DNA of 63,318 nt from Acidovorax sp. sic0104 (GTDB lineage Bacteria; Pseudomonadota; Gammaproteobacteria; Burkholderiales; Burkholderiaceae_C): positions 1 through 63,318 of the forward strand of contig NZ_JAHUWH010000023.1 in assembly GCF_019219095.1 (NCBI RefSeq), in the 5' to 3' direction. Both the position numbers and the translations under genes were made by a program. Below, piece by piece: positions 9,309-18,951 of the stretch; position 1 is the stretch's first letter; each line of letters opens with the position of its first letter. The notes under the pieces were generated by a model. It saw only the letters and a program-made list of their open reading frames with translations, did not search any database and was not told the origin of the DNA.

Positions 9309-9878
9309 ATGAGCGACACCCACCACGAAGAAGCGCACACCGGCCCGATCAAGAACCCCAAGCAACTGCTGCTGGCGAGTTTTTTCTCGTTTGTGGTTCC
9401 GATCTTCGCCATCATTGGCCTGGTCATGTACGTCACTTCGGCCGACAAGCCTGCCGCGGGTGCGGCCAATCCCGAGAAGGCCATCGCCGAGCGCATCCAG
9501 AAGGTGGGCATGGTCGAGGTGCGTGATGCCAACCGGCCGCTGGCCACGGGCGAAGCCGTATTCAAGGGCCAGTGCGCGGCTTGCCACGCCACGGGCGCCG
9601 CTGGCGCGCCCAAGCTGGCGGATGCAGCGGCCTGGGCAGAACGCATCAAGACCGGCTTTGACGCCCTGGTGCATTCGGCTTTGAAGGGCAAGGGTGCGAT
9701 GGCTCCACAAGGTGGTGGTGACTTCAACGACACCGAGATCGCGCGCGCAGTCGCCTACATGGCCAACGCCGCCGGTGCCAAGTTCGCGGAGCCTGCCGCT
9801 CCAGCTGCTGCCGGTGCATCGGCACCTGCAGCGGACGCCGCAGCCGCTGCAGCACCTGCCTCGGCTGCATCCCAGTGA
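9309..9878 (+). CDS. Membrane-anchored cytochrome c5-family protein
   Basis: This 189-residue protein has one N-terminal membrane segment (about residues 20-42) and a single class I haem-binding motif, CAACH, at residues 89-93. A later Met in KGAMAPQGG is a candidate axial ligand. The C-terminal ~35 residues are an Ala/Pro low-complexity tail. Its role is presumably periplasmic electron transfer. The ATG at 9309 is preceded by GAGGAAG. It stands alone and is followed by a good terminator. The redox partner is not known. Confidence 0.9.
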   Translation: MSDTHHEEAHTGPIKNPKQLLLASFFSFVVPIFAIIGLVMYVTSADKPAAGAANPEKAIAERIQKVGMVEVRDANRPLATGEAVFKGQCAACHATGAAGAPKLADAAAWAERIKTGFDALVHSALKGKGAMAPQGGGDFNDTEIARAVAYMANAAGAKFAEPAAPAAAGASAPAADAAAAAAPASAASQ

Positions 9879-10002
9879 TCCTGCGCGGGCCTTGCGGCCC
9901 GCGTCGTGGCTGCGGCACCGCGCTGCGATCGTGGTGAGGGGTGCTCAGACCCTGTCAATCATGAGGGGGTAAGCCGTCACCGCGCCAGCCGTACTGAAGA
10001 GA

Positions 10003-10028
10003 GCCGACCCGCCGGGGTCGGCTTTTTT
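10003..10028 (+). terminator. Rho-independent terminator after the cytochrome c5 gene
   Basis: GCCGACCC (10003-10010), loop GCCG, GGGTCGGC (10015-10022), then six T residues. It lies about 125 nt after the cytochrome c5 stop and would block read-through into the convergent gene at 10101. Confidence 0.9.
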
Positions 10029-10100
10029 ATGGCCGCGCCGTGCGCACAGACCCTGGCATTTCGGCCATTCCCCGCTGTCCCGACGGCTCCACCCACCGCA

Positions 10101-10658
10101 TCAGACCGGCGCTGATGCAACCGCCCCGCCAACGGCGACCCGGAGCGCACTGGGGCTCTGGATGTATCCGTACTGCGTGGCAAGATCGCCGGCACGCACC
10201 TCGCGCGGCGACCACAGCCCTCGCTCCACCGCTTCGGACGCCAGCAGCACGTCCAGGGTGTGCACCAGGCCCAGACCCTGGGTGGCTGTCAGGTAGACCC
10301 GGCCCTCTTCGTCCAGCAGGCAATCGAGCGCCATGGCGGCTTGGCCCGTGTGCGAGATCAGCGACAGGTCCGGCTGGACACGCCAGACGATGGGCGTGGC
10401 CTCCAGCTCGACGTACACCCGCTGCGGCCCGTTCTGAAAGAACCACTGGCCCTGGGCGTCGGCCTCATAGTTGCGCGCGATGAACTCGATCAGCTTTTCG
10501 TGCTGCAACAGCGCGCCCTTGGCTTCGGGGAAAGGGCCGGCGGCTTGCACCGCGTCGTCGCGCAGGTACCAATGGCCCCGCGCATCCAGCCCCAGCCAGC
10601 CGTAGCAATGGGGCACGTTGGGCCATTTGGCGATGGCTTGCTTGACGATGTCATCCAT
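10101..10658 (-). CDS. Conserved hypothetical protein (185 aa)
   Basis: I recognise the style of a conserved Burkholderiales protein but no characterised function. The sequence starts MDDIVKQAIAKWPNVPHCYGWLG (residues 1-23) and contains FFQNGPQRVYVELEATP in the middle. It has no signal peptide, membrane segment or catalytic motif I can name and is probably cytosolic. Its ATG overlaps the 3' end of the upstream yheT-like gene by 8 bp, so the two are translationally coupled. The longer upstream reading frame is discarded because it lies wholly inside the hydrolase gene. Confidence 0.8.
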   Translation of the reverse strand: MDDIVKQAIAKWPNVPHCYGWLGLDARGHWYLRDDAVQAAGPFPEAKGALLQHEKLIEFIARNYEADAQGQWFFQNGPQRVYVELEATPIVWRVQPDLSLISHTGQAAMALDCLLDEEGRVYLTATQGLGLVHTLDVLLASEAVERGLWSPREVRAGDLATQYGYIQSPSALRVAVGGAVASAPV

Positions 10659-11679
10659 GGGCCGATTGTGCGGTGGTTGCACAGCCTCCGATGTCAGCCT
10701 GCTTCGCCAGCCAGCCGCCCACGGCGTCGGGCATGGCCCGCACGTTGCCCGGCAGCCGGCCCTGCGCAAAGCCGACGTGGCCACCATGCGCGGGCTGCCA
10801 CAGCGTCACGCAGCGGCCCACCTCGTGCGCCTGCGGCAGGCTGGCGGCGGGCACGAAGGGGTCGTTGCGCGCATTGACCACCAGGGCCGGCACACGGATG
10901 CGGTGCAGCAGCGGCTTGGCCGAGGCGCGCAGCCAGTAGTCCTCGGTATTGCGAAAGCCGTGCACGGGCGCGGTGAACACATTGTCGAACGCATACAGGT
11001 CACGCGCCGCCAGCAGCGCCTGCCGGTCGAAAAGCCCCGGGTGCTGCGCCAGCTTCTGCAGCGCCTTGGGCACCAGGGTGCGCATGAACATGCGCGTGTA
11101 GACCTGCCGGTTGAAGCCGCGCCCGATGGCATGACCGCCCGCCGCCAGGTCGATCGGCGAGCACACCGCCGCGATGGCGTCCACACTGCGCGCGGCGTCT
11201 TCACCCACCTCGGCGGCCCAGCGCAGCAGCGCGTTGCCCCCCAGTGATACCCCCACCGCCATCAGCGGCCCCTTGTGCCCCGCCCGCAGGCGCTGCAGCA
11301 TCCAGCCGACTTCGGCATGATCGCCCGAATGGTAGGCGCGCGGCGCTCGGTTGATCTCGCCGCTGCAGCCGCGAAAGTGCGGCAGCGCGCAGGCCCAGCC
11401 CTGCTCCCGGGCGAAGTCAGCGAACGCTTCGCAGTAGTGGCTGCGCGAAGAACCCTCCAGCCCGTGGAACACCACCAGCAGCGGCTGTGAGCCGGCATCC
11501 CCCGTGCGCGAGCTTCCACCGTCCACGAGGAAATCCGCATCGATGAAGTCGCCGTCCGGCGTATCCCAACGCTCACGCCGATACTGGGGCTCTGGGCCGA
11601 ACACGCGGCGGGAGTACAGGGCGGGCCAGATGGTTTGCAGTTGTCCACCCGGCAGCCAGCGAGGCGCTACGTATTTCAT
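10651..11679 (-). CDS. YheT-family alpha/beta hydrolase
   Basis: This 342-residue protein starts MKYVAPRWLPGGQLQTIWPAL, typical of YheT/ABHD-like hydrolases. The nucleophile elbow is GVSLGGNALL, the acid is in NARNDPFVP and the base in HGGHVGF, a complete Ser-Asp-His triad. The oxyanion region is VVFHGLEGSSRSHY. The substrate is unknown; the family is usually annotated as a putative esterase. The ATG at 11677-11679 lies inside a copy of the dispersed palindromic repeat. It overlaps the downstream hypothetical gene by 8 bp. Confidence 0.88.
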   Translation of the reverse strand: MKYVAPRWLPGGQLQTIWPALYSRRVFGPEPQYRRERWDTPDGDFIDADFLVDGGSSRTGDAGSQPLLVVFHGLEGSSRSHYCEAFADFAREQGWACALPHFRGCSGEINRAPRAYHSGDHAEVGWMLQRLRAGHKGPLMAVGVSLGGNALLRWAAEVGEDAARSVDAIAAVCSPIDLAAGGHAIGRGFNRQVYTRMFMRTLVPKALQKLAQHPGLFDRQALLAARDLYAFDNVFTAPVHGFRNTEDYWLRASAKPLLHRIRVPALVVNARNDPFVPAASLPQAHEVGRCVTLWQPAHGGHVGFAQGRLPGNVRAMPDAVGGWLAKQADIGGCATTAQSAHG

Positions 11680-11730
11680 AGCATACGGCGCCCACGCACC
11701 AAGCAAGAGTAGCCCAAAACACCTGAATTC
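11672..11730. repeat. Dispersed Comamonadaceae-type palindromic repeat, copy 1
   Basis: This copy has TTTCATAGC, a GCGCCC core, CAAGCAAGAGTAGCCCAAAA and CTGAATTC in the order shared by the other five copies in the window. It contains the start codon of the YheT-like gene. Confidence 0.65.
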
Positions 11731-11745
11731 ATGGCCTGGTGCACC

Positions 11746-12189
11746 TCAGTGCAGCACCGGGCGCTGCGCATCCACCACCTGGGCATCGGGCGCGGTGCCC
11801 GGGCTTGCGTGATGAGCCACCATGCGCCAGCCTTCCGGGGTCTTGTGATAAACGTTGGTGGCCAGGACCACGGCCTGGTGAAGGCCGTCAGGCAGCATGA
11901 CCTCCACCTGCTCGGCCACGCTGTGCACGGCGCTCGACAGGGCCACCACGCGATGCACCTGCACGGGCCGGGCCCGGACCGTGCCGTGCGCGAACATGGC
12001 CTCGAACGCGGCACGGATCGCCCCGGCGCCCAGCAGCCTCGGCCCGCCGGGGTGCACGCAGACGATGTCGTCGTCCTCGGACCAGCAGGCCATCAGCAGG
12101 TCGATGTCGCCGCGCTGCAATGCTTCATAGAACGCGGCCTCGATCTCATCCGAGGAACCTCCGAGGGTGGCAACGCTGGGGCGGGGCAT
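11746..12189 (-). CDS. SnoaL/NTF2-like fold protein (DUF4440-type)
   Basis: This 147-residue single-domain protein starts MPRPSVATLGGSSDEIEAAF. Features matching the NTF2-like fold are an N-terminal helix with EAAFYEALQRGDIDLLMACW, then EDDDIVCVHPGGPRLLGAGAI, and a strand-rich C-terminal half ending in WRMVAHHAS. These proteins are often small isomerases, hydratases or ligand binders. No catalytic assignment is possible here. The ATG at 12187-12189 is chosen because the N-terminal helix of the fold begins just after it; the long upstream extension is not protein-like. Confidence 0.8.
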   Translation of the reverse strand: MPRPSVATLGGSSDEIEAAFYEALQRGDIDLLMACWSEDDDIVCVHPGGPRLLGAGAIRAAFEAMFAHGTVRARPVQVHRVVALSSAVHSVAEQVEVMLPDGLHQAVVLATNVYHKTPEGWRMVAHHASPGTAPDAQVVDAQRPVLH

Positions 12190-12435
12190 GGTGGCTGGAC
12201 GTGTCTGGCGTAGGAAGAGTCTGAGGGCCGAAAGCGCCGGGCTGCCCTGAGCGGGCCGCGCACAGGCTGCTATTGTGCGGAAGTTGTGCATTGTGGGGTC
12301 TTCGCGCAATGCCCTGCAGGCTGGGGGCTGTTGAGCGCCGCGCCGGTGCTGCAGAATCGGCCCCGTGCGCGCAACGGCTGCCGGTCCCAGCAGCACCTTC
12401 GATTTTTTCGGCCTCTCCATTGGGTGTAACACATC

Positions 12436-13041
12436 ATGACGACGAAACGCATTCTGGCCTTGCTGGCTACCGTTCTTGCACTGACCGGCTGCGGCTACAA
12501 CGACTTCCAGCGTCTGGACGAGCAATCGAAGGCCGCCTGGAGCGAGGTGCTCAACCAGTACCAGCGCCGCGCGGACCTGGTGCCCAACATCGTCGCGACG
12601 GTCAAGGGCGAGGCGAACTTCGAGCAGGAAACCCTCACCCGCGTGGTCGAGGCCCGCGCCAAAGCCACTTCCATCCAGGTCACGCCCGAAACGCTGAACA
12701 ACCCCGAGGCCTTCAGCAAGTTCCAGCAGGCCCAGGGCGAACTCTCCAGTGCGCTGTCGCGCCTCATCGCCGTGTCCGAGCGCTACCCCACGCTGCAGGC
12801 CAACCAGGCCTTCCGCGACCTGCGCGTGACGCTGGAAGGCACCGAAAACCGCATCACCGTGGCGCGCAACCGGTACATCGAGACGGTGCAGAACTACAAC
12901 GTGCTCGCACGCAGCTTTCCGACCAACCTCACGGCCATGGCGTTCAGCTACACGCCCAAGCCCAGCTTCACGGTGGCGAACGAAGCACAGATCTCCACCC
13001 CGCCGACGGTGGACTTCTCGGCCTCCCAACCCAAGCGCTGA
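12436..13041 (+). CDS. LemA-family lipoprotein
   Basis: This 201-residue protein has an N-terminal signal with lipobox LTGC (Cys about residue 19). A helical LemA domain follows, containing YNDFQRLDEQSKAAWSEVL and NQYQRRADLVPNIVATVKG. The later motif NRYIETVQNYNVLARSFPTN is also typical. LemA proteins are membrane-anchored helical bundles of uncertain function, often encoded with TPM-domain proteins, as here. It is the first gene of a three-gene cluster with two TPM-domain proteins downstream, 30 nt from the next start. Confidence 0.93.
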   Translation: MTTKRILALLATVLALTGCGYNDFQRLDEQSKAAWSEVLNQYQRRADLVPNIVATVKGEANFEQETLTRVVEARAKATSIQVTPETLNNPEAFSKFQQAQGELSSALSRLIAVSERYPTLQANQAFRDLRVTLEGTENRITVARNRYIETVQNYNVLARSFPTNLTAMAFSYTPKPSFTVANEAQISTPPTVDFSASQPKR

Positions 13042-13062
13042 CCCAGCTTGTAGACCCGTTGT

Positions 13063-13122
13063 GAGCAAAAAATGCTGCTACCGCTCGTCCGTCGTGCGCT
13101 GACAGCTATTTTTTTGATAGCA
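13063..13122. repeat. Dispersed palindromic repeat, copy 2 (inside a start region)
   Basis: Contains GCAAAAAATGCTGCTACCG, then GTGCGCTGACAGCTAT, and a small inverted repeat GCTAT/ATAGC (13105-13121). Its order of elements matches the other copies read on the minus strand. It covers the start codon and first ~17 codons of the TPM-domain gene. Confidence 0.6.
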
Positions 13123-13998
13123 CATTTCGGCGCCTGGGCGCAGACCGGCACCGGCCTGCTGCCCGTTCCCGCCCTCACCCGCGCCGTGATCGACCAGACC
13201 GGCACGCTCAGCCCCGCCGACACGGCCACGCTGGAAGCTCAGTTGCAGGCCGTGGAGCGCACGCGGGGCGCGCAAATCGTGGTGCTGATGGTGGCGAGCA
13301 CCGCCCCCGAGGACATCGCCGCATTTGCCAACCGGGTGGGCAACGACTGGAAGATCGGCCGCCGGGAGGTGGGCGACGGTGTGCTGATCCTGGTGGCCAA
13401 GAACGACCGCAAAATGCGCATCGAGGTTGCCAAGGCGCTGGAAGGCGCCATTCCGGACATTGCAGCAGCGCGCATCATCGACGGCGCGATGAAGCCCCGT
13501 TTCCAGCAAGGCGACTACGCCGGCGGCCTGCATGCCGCTGTGACCGAACTGGGCGCACGCATCGCCGGCGAGGCACTGCCCGCGCCGGGCACCGACCGCC
13601 CACCCCAGCGCGGCAGCAGCACGGGCTTTGACTGGACGGACCTGGCCATCTTCCTGTTCTTCGGCGTGATCGTTGCAGGCCCCATTGCCCGCAGCCTGCT
13701 GGGCGGTGGCCTGGGCGGCCTCGTCATGGGCGGCGGCGTGGGCGGCGTCGCATTTCTCATCACCTCCAGCCTGCTGCTGGCTGCGGGTGCCGGCTTGATC
13801 GCGCTGCTCTACACCTGGCTCTTCAGCGGCCGCGGCGGACCCGTGCTGCAGGGCGGCAGCCATGGCGGGTGGAGCACCGGCGCGGGATCGTGGGGCGGCG
13901 GCAGCAGCCGCGGCGGTGGCGGGTTGGGCTCCGGCGGCGGTTTCAGCTCGGGGGGCGGTGGCAATTTTGGCGGCGGCGGCGCCTCGGGAGGTTGGTGA
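13072..13998 (+). CDS. TPM-domain (YgcG-type) membrane protein with Gly-rich tail
   Basis: This 308-residue protein has a signal peptide (to about residue 23, AWAQ) and a periplasmic TPM domain (about 35-165) with TGTLSPADTATLEAQLQAVE and VGDGVLILVAKNDRKMRIEV. Two hydrophobic segments follow (about 185-205 and 215-245), then a tail of about 60 residues made almost only of Gly and Ser. The gene is 30 nt behind lemA. TPM proteins have been linked to envelope quality control and photosystem repair in other lineages; the role here is unknown. Unusually, its signal peptide is encoded within a dispersed repeat. Confidence 0.9.
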   Translation: MLLPLVRRALTAIFLIAHFGAWAQTGTGLLPVPALTRAVIDQTGTLSPADTATLEAQLQAVERTRGAQIVVLMVASTAPEDIAAFANRVGNDWKIGRREVGDGVLILVAKNDRKMRIEVAKALEGAIPDIAAARIIDGAMKPRFQQGDYAGGLHAAVTELGARIAGEALPAPGTDRPPQRGSSTGFDWTDLAIFLFFGVIVAGPIARSLLGGGLGGLVMGGGVGGVAFLITSSLLLAAGAGLIALLYTWLFSGRGGPVLQGGSHGGWSTGAGSWGGGSSRGGGGLGSGGGFSSGGGGNFGGGGASGGW

Positions 13999-13999
13999 C

Positions 14000-14560
14000 A
14001 TGGCGGCGCATCGACCACCCCGCGCACAGGCTGATTCGCCAACTGGGTCCATAGGACGTCGCCTTCTGCGGCTGGCCCGCCACCGCTGGGCCGAAGGGGT
14101 GCTTCGCCGCTCTTTCACACCAGCCCTGTTGGGGCGGTTGACCGACCGGGTGGCCGCCAGCGAGCGGCTTCACACCGGGCAGATCCGCATCTGCGTGGAG
14201 GCCGGGCTGCCCTCGTCGTACCTTTGGCGCGACGCCAGTGCGCGGGAGCGCGCAGTGGCCCAGTTCGGCAAGCTCCGGGTGTGGGATACCGAGCGCAACA
14301 ACGGCGTGCTGATCTACCTGCTGCAGGCAGAGCACGCCATCGAGATCGTGGCCGATCGGGGCCTGGCTCGCGTCGTGACTCCGCAGGAATGGCGCGCGGT
14401 CATCGACCAGATGTCCCTGCGCTTTCGCGGCCTCCAGTACGAGGACGGGCTGATCGAAGCCATCGACGCCGTGTCTTCACGCCTGGTGCGACATTTCCCG
14501 GCAGCGGCGGATGCACCCGGTCACCCCAACGAATTGCCTGACGCGCCGGTGGTCGACTGA
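14000..14560 (+). CDS. TPM-domain protein, short paralogue
   Basis: This 186-residue protein starts at ATG 14000, one base after the stop of the preceding gene, so it is surely in the same operon. It lacks a clear signal peptide. The TPM-like region is RLTDRVAASERLHTGQIRICVE followed by VWDTERNNGVLIYLLQAEHAIEIVADRGLA (both about residues 45-125). It resembles the small cytoplasmic-facing TPM proteins found next to lemA and the long TPM gene. Function is unknown; presumably it works with its neighbours at the membrane. Confidence 0.87.
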   Translation: MAAHRPPRAQADSPTGSIGRRLLRLARHRWAEGVLRRSFTPALLGRLTDRVAASERLHTGQIRICVEAGLPSSYLWRDASARERAVAQFGKLRVWDTERNNGVLIYLLQAEHAIEIVADRGLARVVTPQEWRAVIDQMSLRFRGLQYEDGLIEAIDAVSSRLVRHFPAAADAPGHPNELPDAPVVD

Positions 14561-14854
14561 CCCACCCATTGTCCCAAAGGGATGCGCGGGTTTTCCCTTG
14601 CATGCGACTACAAGGCGTGCTGGTTGACCCCCAAGCGACCCACTCTTGGACAGATGGCTGTCTCATTGTTTCCATTACTGGAACAGTCAGTTCGCGACCC
14701 GGTAGTTTTTCGCAGCGCTCATGCGGCGTACAGTTCAACCCATCGATGAGCCGAACCCGCAAGGCGACTCACCGAACCCGGTCAGAAGCGGTTTCACCTG
14801 TTTGTCTTCTCTCCGGCTTTTTTGAGACGCTTTTTAACTTCAAAGGAAATCATC

Positions 14855-15142
14855 ATGAACAAGACCGCACGCTTCCTCTCCATCGCCGCCGTGTCCGCTT
14901 TCGCAGCTTTTGGCGCCCACGCCGACGAAGCCGACGCTTCGCAATTCGCCACGAAGTTCGAAACCAACCGCACCCGCGCCGAAGTGGCTGCCGAGGCATC
15001 GAGCGTTGCCCAGACCCGCAGCATCGAGCCTGCAGGTTCGCGCGTCGTGACCTACAAGTCCACCGCCGACCGCGCTGCCGTGCGTGCCCAGGCCGCCGAC
15101 GCCGTGCGCACCGGCCAGATCCCTTCGGGTGAGCAAGGCTGA
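14855..15142 (+). CDS. Small secreted DUF4148-like protein, copy A
   Basis: This 95-residue protein has a cleavable signal peptide (MNKTARFLSIAAVSAFAAFG, cleavage near AHA-DEA) and a short charged mature part with RTRAEVAAEAS, typical of the small secreted proteins of Burkholderiales grouped as DUF4148. The match is from memory. A nearly identical copy lies 371 bp downstream. The two differ essentially at residue ~86 (Asp against Glu) and at the C-terminus (GEQG here, GEISAF in copy B). Function is unknown. The ATG at 14855 is preceded by AAAGGAAAT. Confidence 0.85.
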   Translation: MNKTARFLSIAAVSAFAAFGAHADEADASQFATKFETNRTRAEVAAEASSVAQTRSIEPAGSRVVTYKSTADRAAVRAQAADAVRTGQIPSGEQG

Positions 15143-15225
15143 TCTGGATCCAAAGGATTCAGCTCCCCTGACCTCTCACTAGACGAACACACCTGATTCA
15201 CAAAAAAATTCACAGGATTTCCATC

Positions 15226-15519
15226 ATGAACAAGACCGCACGCTTCCTCTCCATCGCCGCTGTGTCCGCTTTCGCTGCCTTTGGTGCCCACGCCGATGAA
15301 GCCGACGCTTCGCAATTCGCCACGAAGTTCGAAACCAACCGCACCCGCGCCGAAGTCGCTGCCGAAGCATCGAGCGTTGCCCAGACCCGCAGCATCGAGC
15401 CCGCAGGTTCGCGCGTCGTGACCTACAAGTCCACCGCCGACCGCGCCGCCGTGCGTGCCCAGGCTGCGGAAGCCGTGCGCACCGGCCAGATTCCTTCGGG
15501 CGAAATCAGCGCGTTCTGA
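15226..15519 (+). CDS. Small secreted DUF4148-like protein, copy B
   Basis: This 97-residue tandem paralogue of the gene at 14855 has an identical signal peptide and an almost identical mature sequence. It ends GEISAF instead of GEQG. The DNA is also nearly identical from the ATCATG start to the last ~12 bases, with mostly silent third-position differences, so the duplication is recent or maintained by gene conversion. The upstream 80 bp differ from those of copy A, so expression may differ. A structured region and a terminator follow. Confidence 0.85.
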   Translation: MNKTARFLSIAAVSAFAAFGAHADEADASQFATKFETNRTRAEVAAEASSVAQTRSIEPAGSRVVTYKSTADRAAVRAQAAEAVRTGQIPSGEISAF

Positions 15520-15557
15520 TCCACACGCTGTTTTGAACGATTGACACAGTTGCGGGC

Positions 15558-15613
15558 CTTCCCATGGTGGCGGCGTTTCGCGGGTCTTCTGCGGGGGCTG
15601 CTGCCATGGGGAG
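15558..15613 (+). other. Long stable hairpin downstream of the duplicated secreted-protein genes
   Basis: Positions 15558-15574 can pair with 15597-15613 in a continuous 17-bp stem that includes a few G-U pairs, with CCCATGG (15561-15567) opposite CCATGGG (15604-15610). The 22-nt loop is GC-rich. With the terminator at 15648 this could be a processed 3' UTR or a small RNA. No dedicated promoter was found. Confidence 0.4.
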
Positions 15614-15647
15614 TGTTTTGATCCTTCCAACTGCTCCAAGCAAACTG

Positions 15648-15672
15648 GGCTCCCCACAAGGGAGCCTTTTTT
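15648..15672 (+). terminator. Rho-independent terminator
   Basis: GGCTCCC (15648-15654), loop CACAA, GGGAGCC (15660-15666), then six T residues. It lies 129 nt after the stop codon of the second DUF4148-like gene and would end that transcript. Confidence 0.88.
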
Positions 15673-16050
15673 GTTGATGGTGAGCCCTTTCCGGCCTGGT
15701 GTAGAGCCGGCGATAGCACAGCGCCTCGACACCCACGCCGAGCGGGACAGCCGAGATCCGTCCTGCTGAGCTGTTTCGCCAACGGGCGGGCTATGCCTCC
15801 TGGCACGCTGGCTCAGAAGATTCTCCGGTGGTGATGAACCTGCCCCAATCAGGTCCGCAGGCCAATGCACGAGTGGGAGAGGAATGTCCCCAGCGTGGCG
15901 TGGGAAACGATGGCTTCGTCGCGCAAACTCCGTCGTGCCAGCTCCAAGCGCATGGCTCTCACCCCTGCCCCCAATCACCTATCCCATTCATTCATCGACC
16001 CCGTCCTTCCGGTAACAAGCTCCGAACCGCCCGCCATCCAGGCCAGGCAT
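15673..16050. other. Intergenic stretch with nothing recognised
   Basis: About 380 bp between the terminator of the small secreted genes and the terminator of the atp operon. Open frames exist on both strands but none has a start signal or a protein-like composition that I trust. No repeat, RNA or transposase remnant was recognised. Confidence 0.5.
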
Positions 16051-16075
16051 AAAAAAACCCGGCAAAGCCGGGTTT
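16051..16075 (-). terminator. Rho-independent terminator of the atp operon
   Basis: On the minus strand, AACCCGGC, loop TTT, GCCGGGTT, then a run of T residues (the A-run 16051-16057 on the plus strand). It lies 36 nt after the atpC stop codon. Confidence 0.9.
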
Positions 16076-16110
16076 CTTCATGGTTGCCGGGATGCGGCCT
16101 TGCGACACTG

Positions 16111-16530
16111 TCACTTCTTCTGGCGGAACTTGCGCAGGGCTGCGACCTGGGCCGCCAACACGGCCAGCTCGGACTGCGCCTTTGCCAGATCGATCTCGCT
16201 CTTGGCATTCTTGAGCGCTTCTTCGGCGGATGCCTTGGCCGCGTTGGCCTTTTCGTCGTCCAGATCCTTGCCACGGATGGCGGTGTCGGACAGCACGGTC
16301 ACGCGGTTGGGCTGCACTTCCAGAATGCCGCCGGCGACGAACACGAACTCTTCGCGGCCGTCGGCCATTTCGATGCGCACCGAGCCCGGCTTGATGCGCG
16401 TGATCAGCGGGGTGTGGCGGGGAAAGATGCCCAGTTCGCCGGCTTCGCCAGGCAGCGCGACAAAGCGCGCTTCACCGGAGAAGATGGACTCTTCGGCACT
16501 GACCACATCAACGTGGATGGTGTTCATCAT
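16111..16530 (-). CDS. atpC: ATP synthase epsilon subunit
   Basis: This 139-residue protein has the beta-sandwich N-terminal domain with [21 protein letters not shown] and [19 protein letters not shown], then a C-terminal helical hairpin ([19 protein letters not shown]). Epsilon sits on the central stalk and can inhibit ATP hydrolysis. It is the last gene of the atp operon, about 96 nt after atpD, followed by a terminator. Confidence 0.97.
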   Translation of the reverse strand: MMNTIHVDVVSAEESIFSGEARFVALPGEAGELGIFPRHTPLITRIKPGSVRIEMADGREEFVFVAGGILEVQPNRVTVLSDTAIRGKDLDDEKANAAKASAEEALKNAKSEIDLAKAQSELAVLAAQVAALRKFRQKK

Positions 16531-16626
16531 TGCTCCTAGGAAAAGGGATGGGTTGCTTGACTGCGTTGGTAGGCCGAGCTGCTGCTGTCTGTGGTGTACA
16601 GCCGCAGCCGCTCAGCCGCCGGGCAA

Positions 16627-18066
<1,440 letters not shown>

Positions 18067-18933
18067 TTACACAGCAGCGGCGCCAGCCACGATCTCGGAC
18101 AGTTCCTTCGTGATCGCTGCCTGGCGCGTCTTGTTGTAGACCAGCTTCAACTCGCCAATGACGCTGCCGGCGTTGTCGGTGGCGGCCTTCATGGCCACCA
18201 TGCGTGCCGACTGCTCGGACGCCATGTTTTCCGCAACCGCCTGATAGATCAGGGACTCGACGTAACGGACCAGCAGTTCGTCGATCACGGTCTGGGCATC
18301 GGGTTCGTAGATGTAGTCCCAGCCATGCTCGGTCTTCTCGGCCTGCATTTGCTCGGACGACAGGGGGAGCAACTGCTCCACCACCGATTCCTGGCGCATG
18401 GTGTTGATGAACTTGGTGTAGCTCAGGTACACCGCGTTGATCTTGCCTTCCGCATATGCGTCGAGCAGCACCTTGACCGGACCGATGAGCTTGTCCAGAT
18501 GGGGCGTGTCGCCCAGGCCCGTCACGTGCGAGACCACCTTGGCACCGACACGGTTCAGAAAACCCAGGCCCTTGTTGCCAATTGCCACGGCTTCCGTAGA
18601 CACGCCAGCATTCTGCAGCTCACGCAGCTTGGTCGTCACGGCACGCAACACATTGGTGTTCATGCCGCCGCACAGGCCCTTGTCGGTCGTCACCACGATC
18701 ACGCCTGCCACCTTGGCATCGTTCACCTTCATGAAGGGGTGCACGTACTCAGGATTGGCGTGGCCGAGGTTGGCTGCGATGTTGCGGATTTTCTCGCTGT
18801 AGGGACGGGCAGCGCGCATCCGGTCCTGCGCCTTGCGCATTTTGGATGCAGCCACCATCTCCATGGCCTTGGTGATCTTCTTGGTGTTCTCCACCGATTT
18901 GATCTTGCCGCGTATTTCCTTGCCTGCTGCCAT
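18067..18933 (-). CDS. atpG: ATP synthase gamma subunit
   Basis: This 288-residue subunit starts [20 protein letters not shown], with the conserved N-terminal coiled helix of the rotor ([20 protein letters not shown]). The C-terminal helix with [16 protein letters not shown] is also conserved. Gamma forms the central rotor shaft coupling the c-ring to catalysis in beta. It is 18 nt downstream of atpA. Confidence 0.98.
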   Translation of the reverse strand: MAAGKEIRGKIKSVENTKKITKAMEMVAASKMRKAQDRMRAARPYSEKIRNIAANLGHANPEYVHPFMKVNDAKVAGVIVVTTDKGLCGGMNTNVLRAVTTKLRELQNAGVSTEAVAIGNKGLGFLNRVGAKVVSHVTGLGDTPHLDKLIGPVKVLLDAYAEGKINAVYLSYTKFINTMRQESVVEQLLPLSSEQMQAEKTEHGWDYIYEPDAQTVIDELLVRYVESLIYQAVAENMASEQSARMVAMKAATDNAGSVIGELKLVYNKTRQAAITKELSEIVAGAAAV

Positions 18934-18951
18934 GATGGCTCCTCGTCCGGT

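Noticed and set aside
14822..14854. Extra N-terminal codons for the first small secreted protein
   Set aside because: They would place charged residues before the signal peptide, and the duplicated gene lacks them; the shared ATG is the start.
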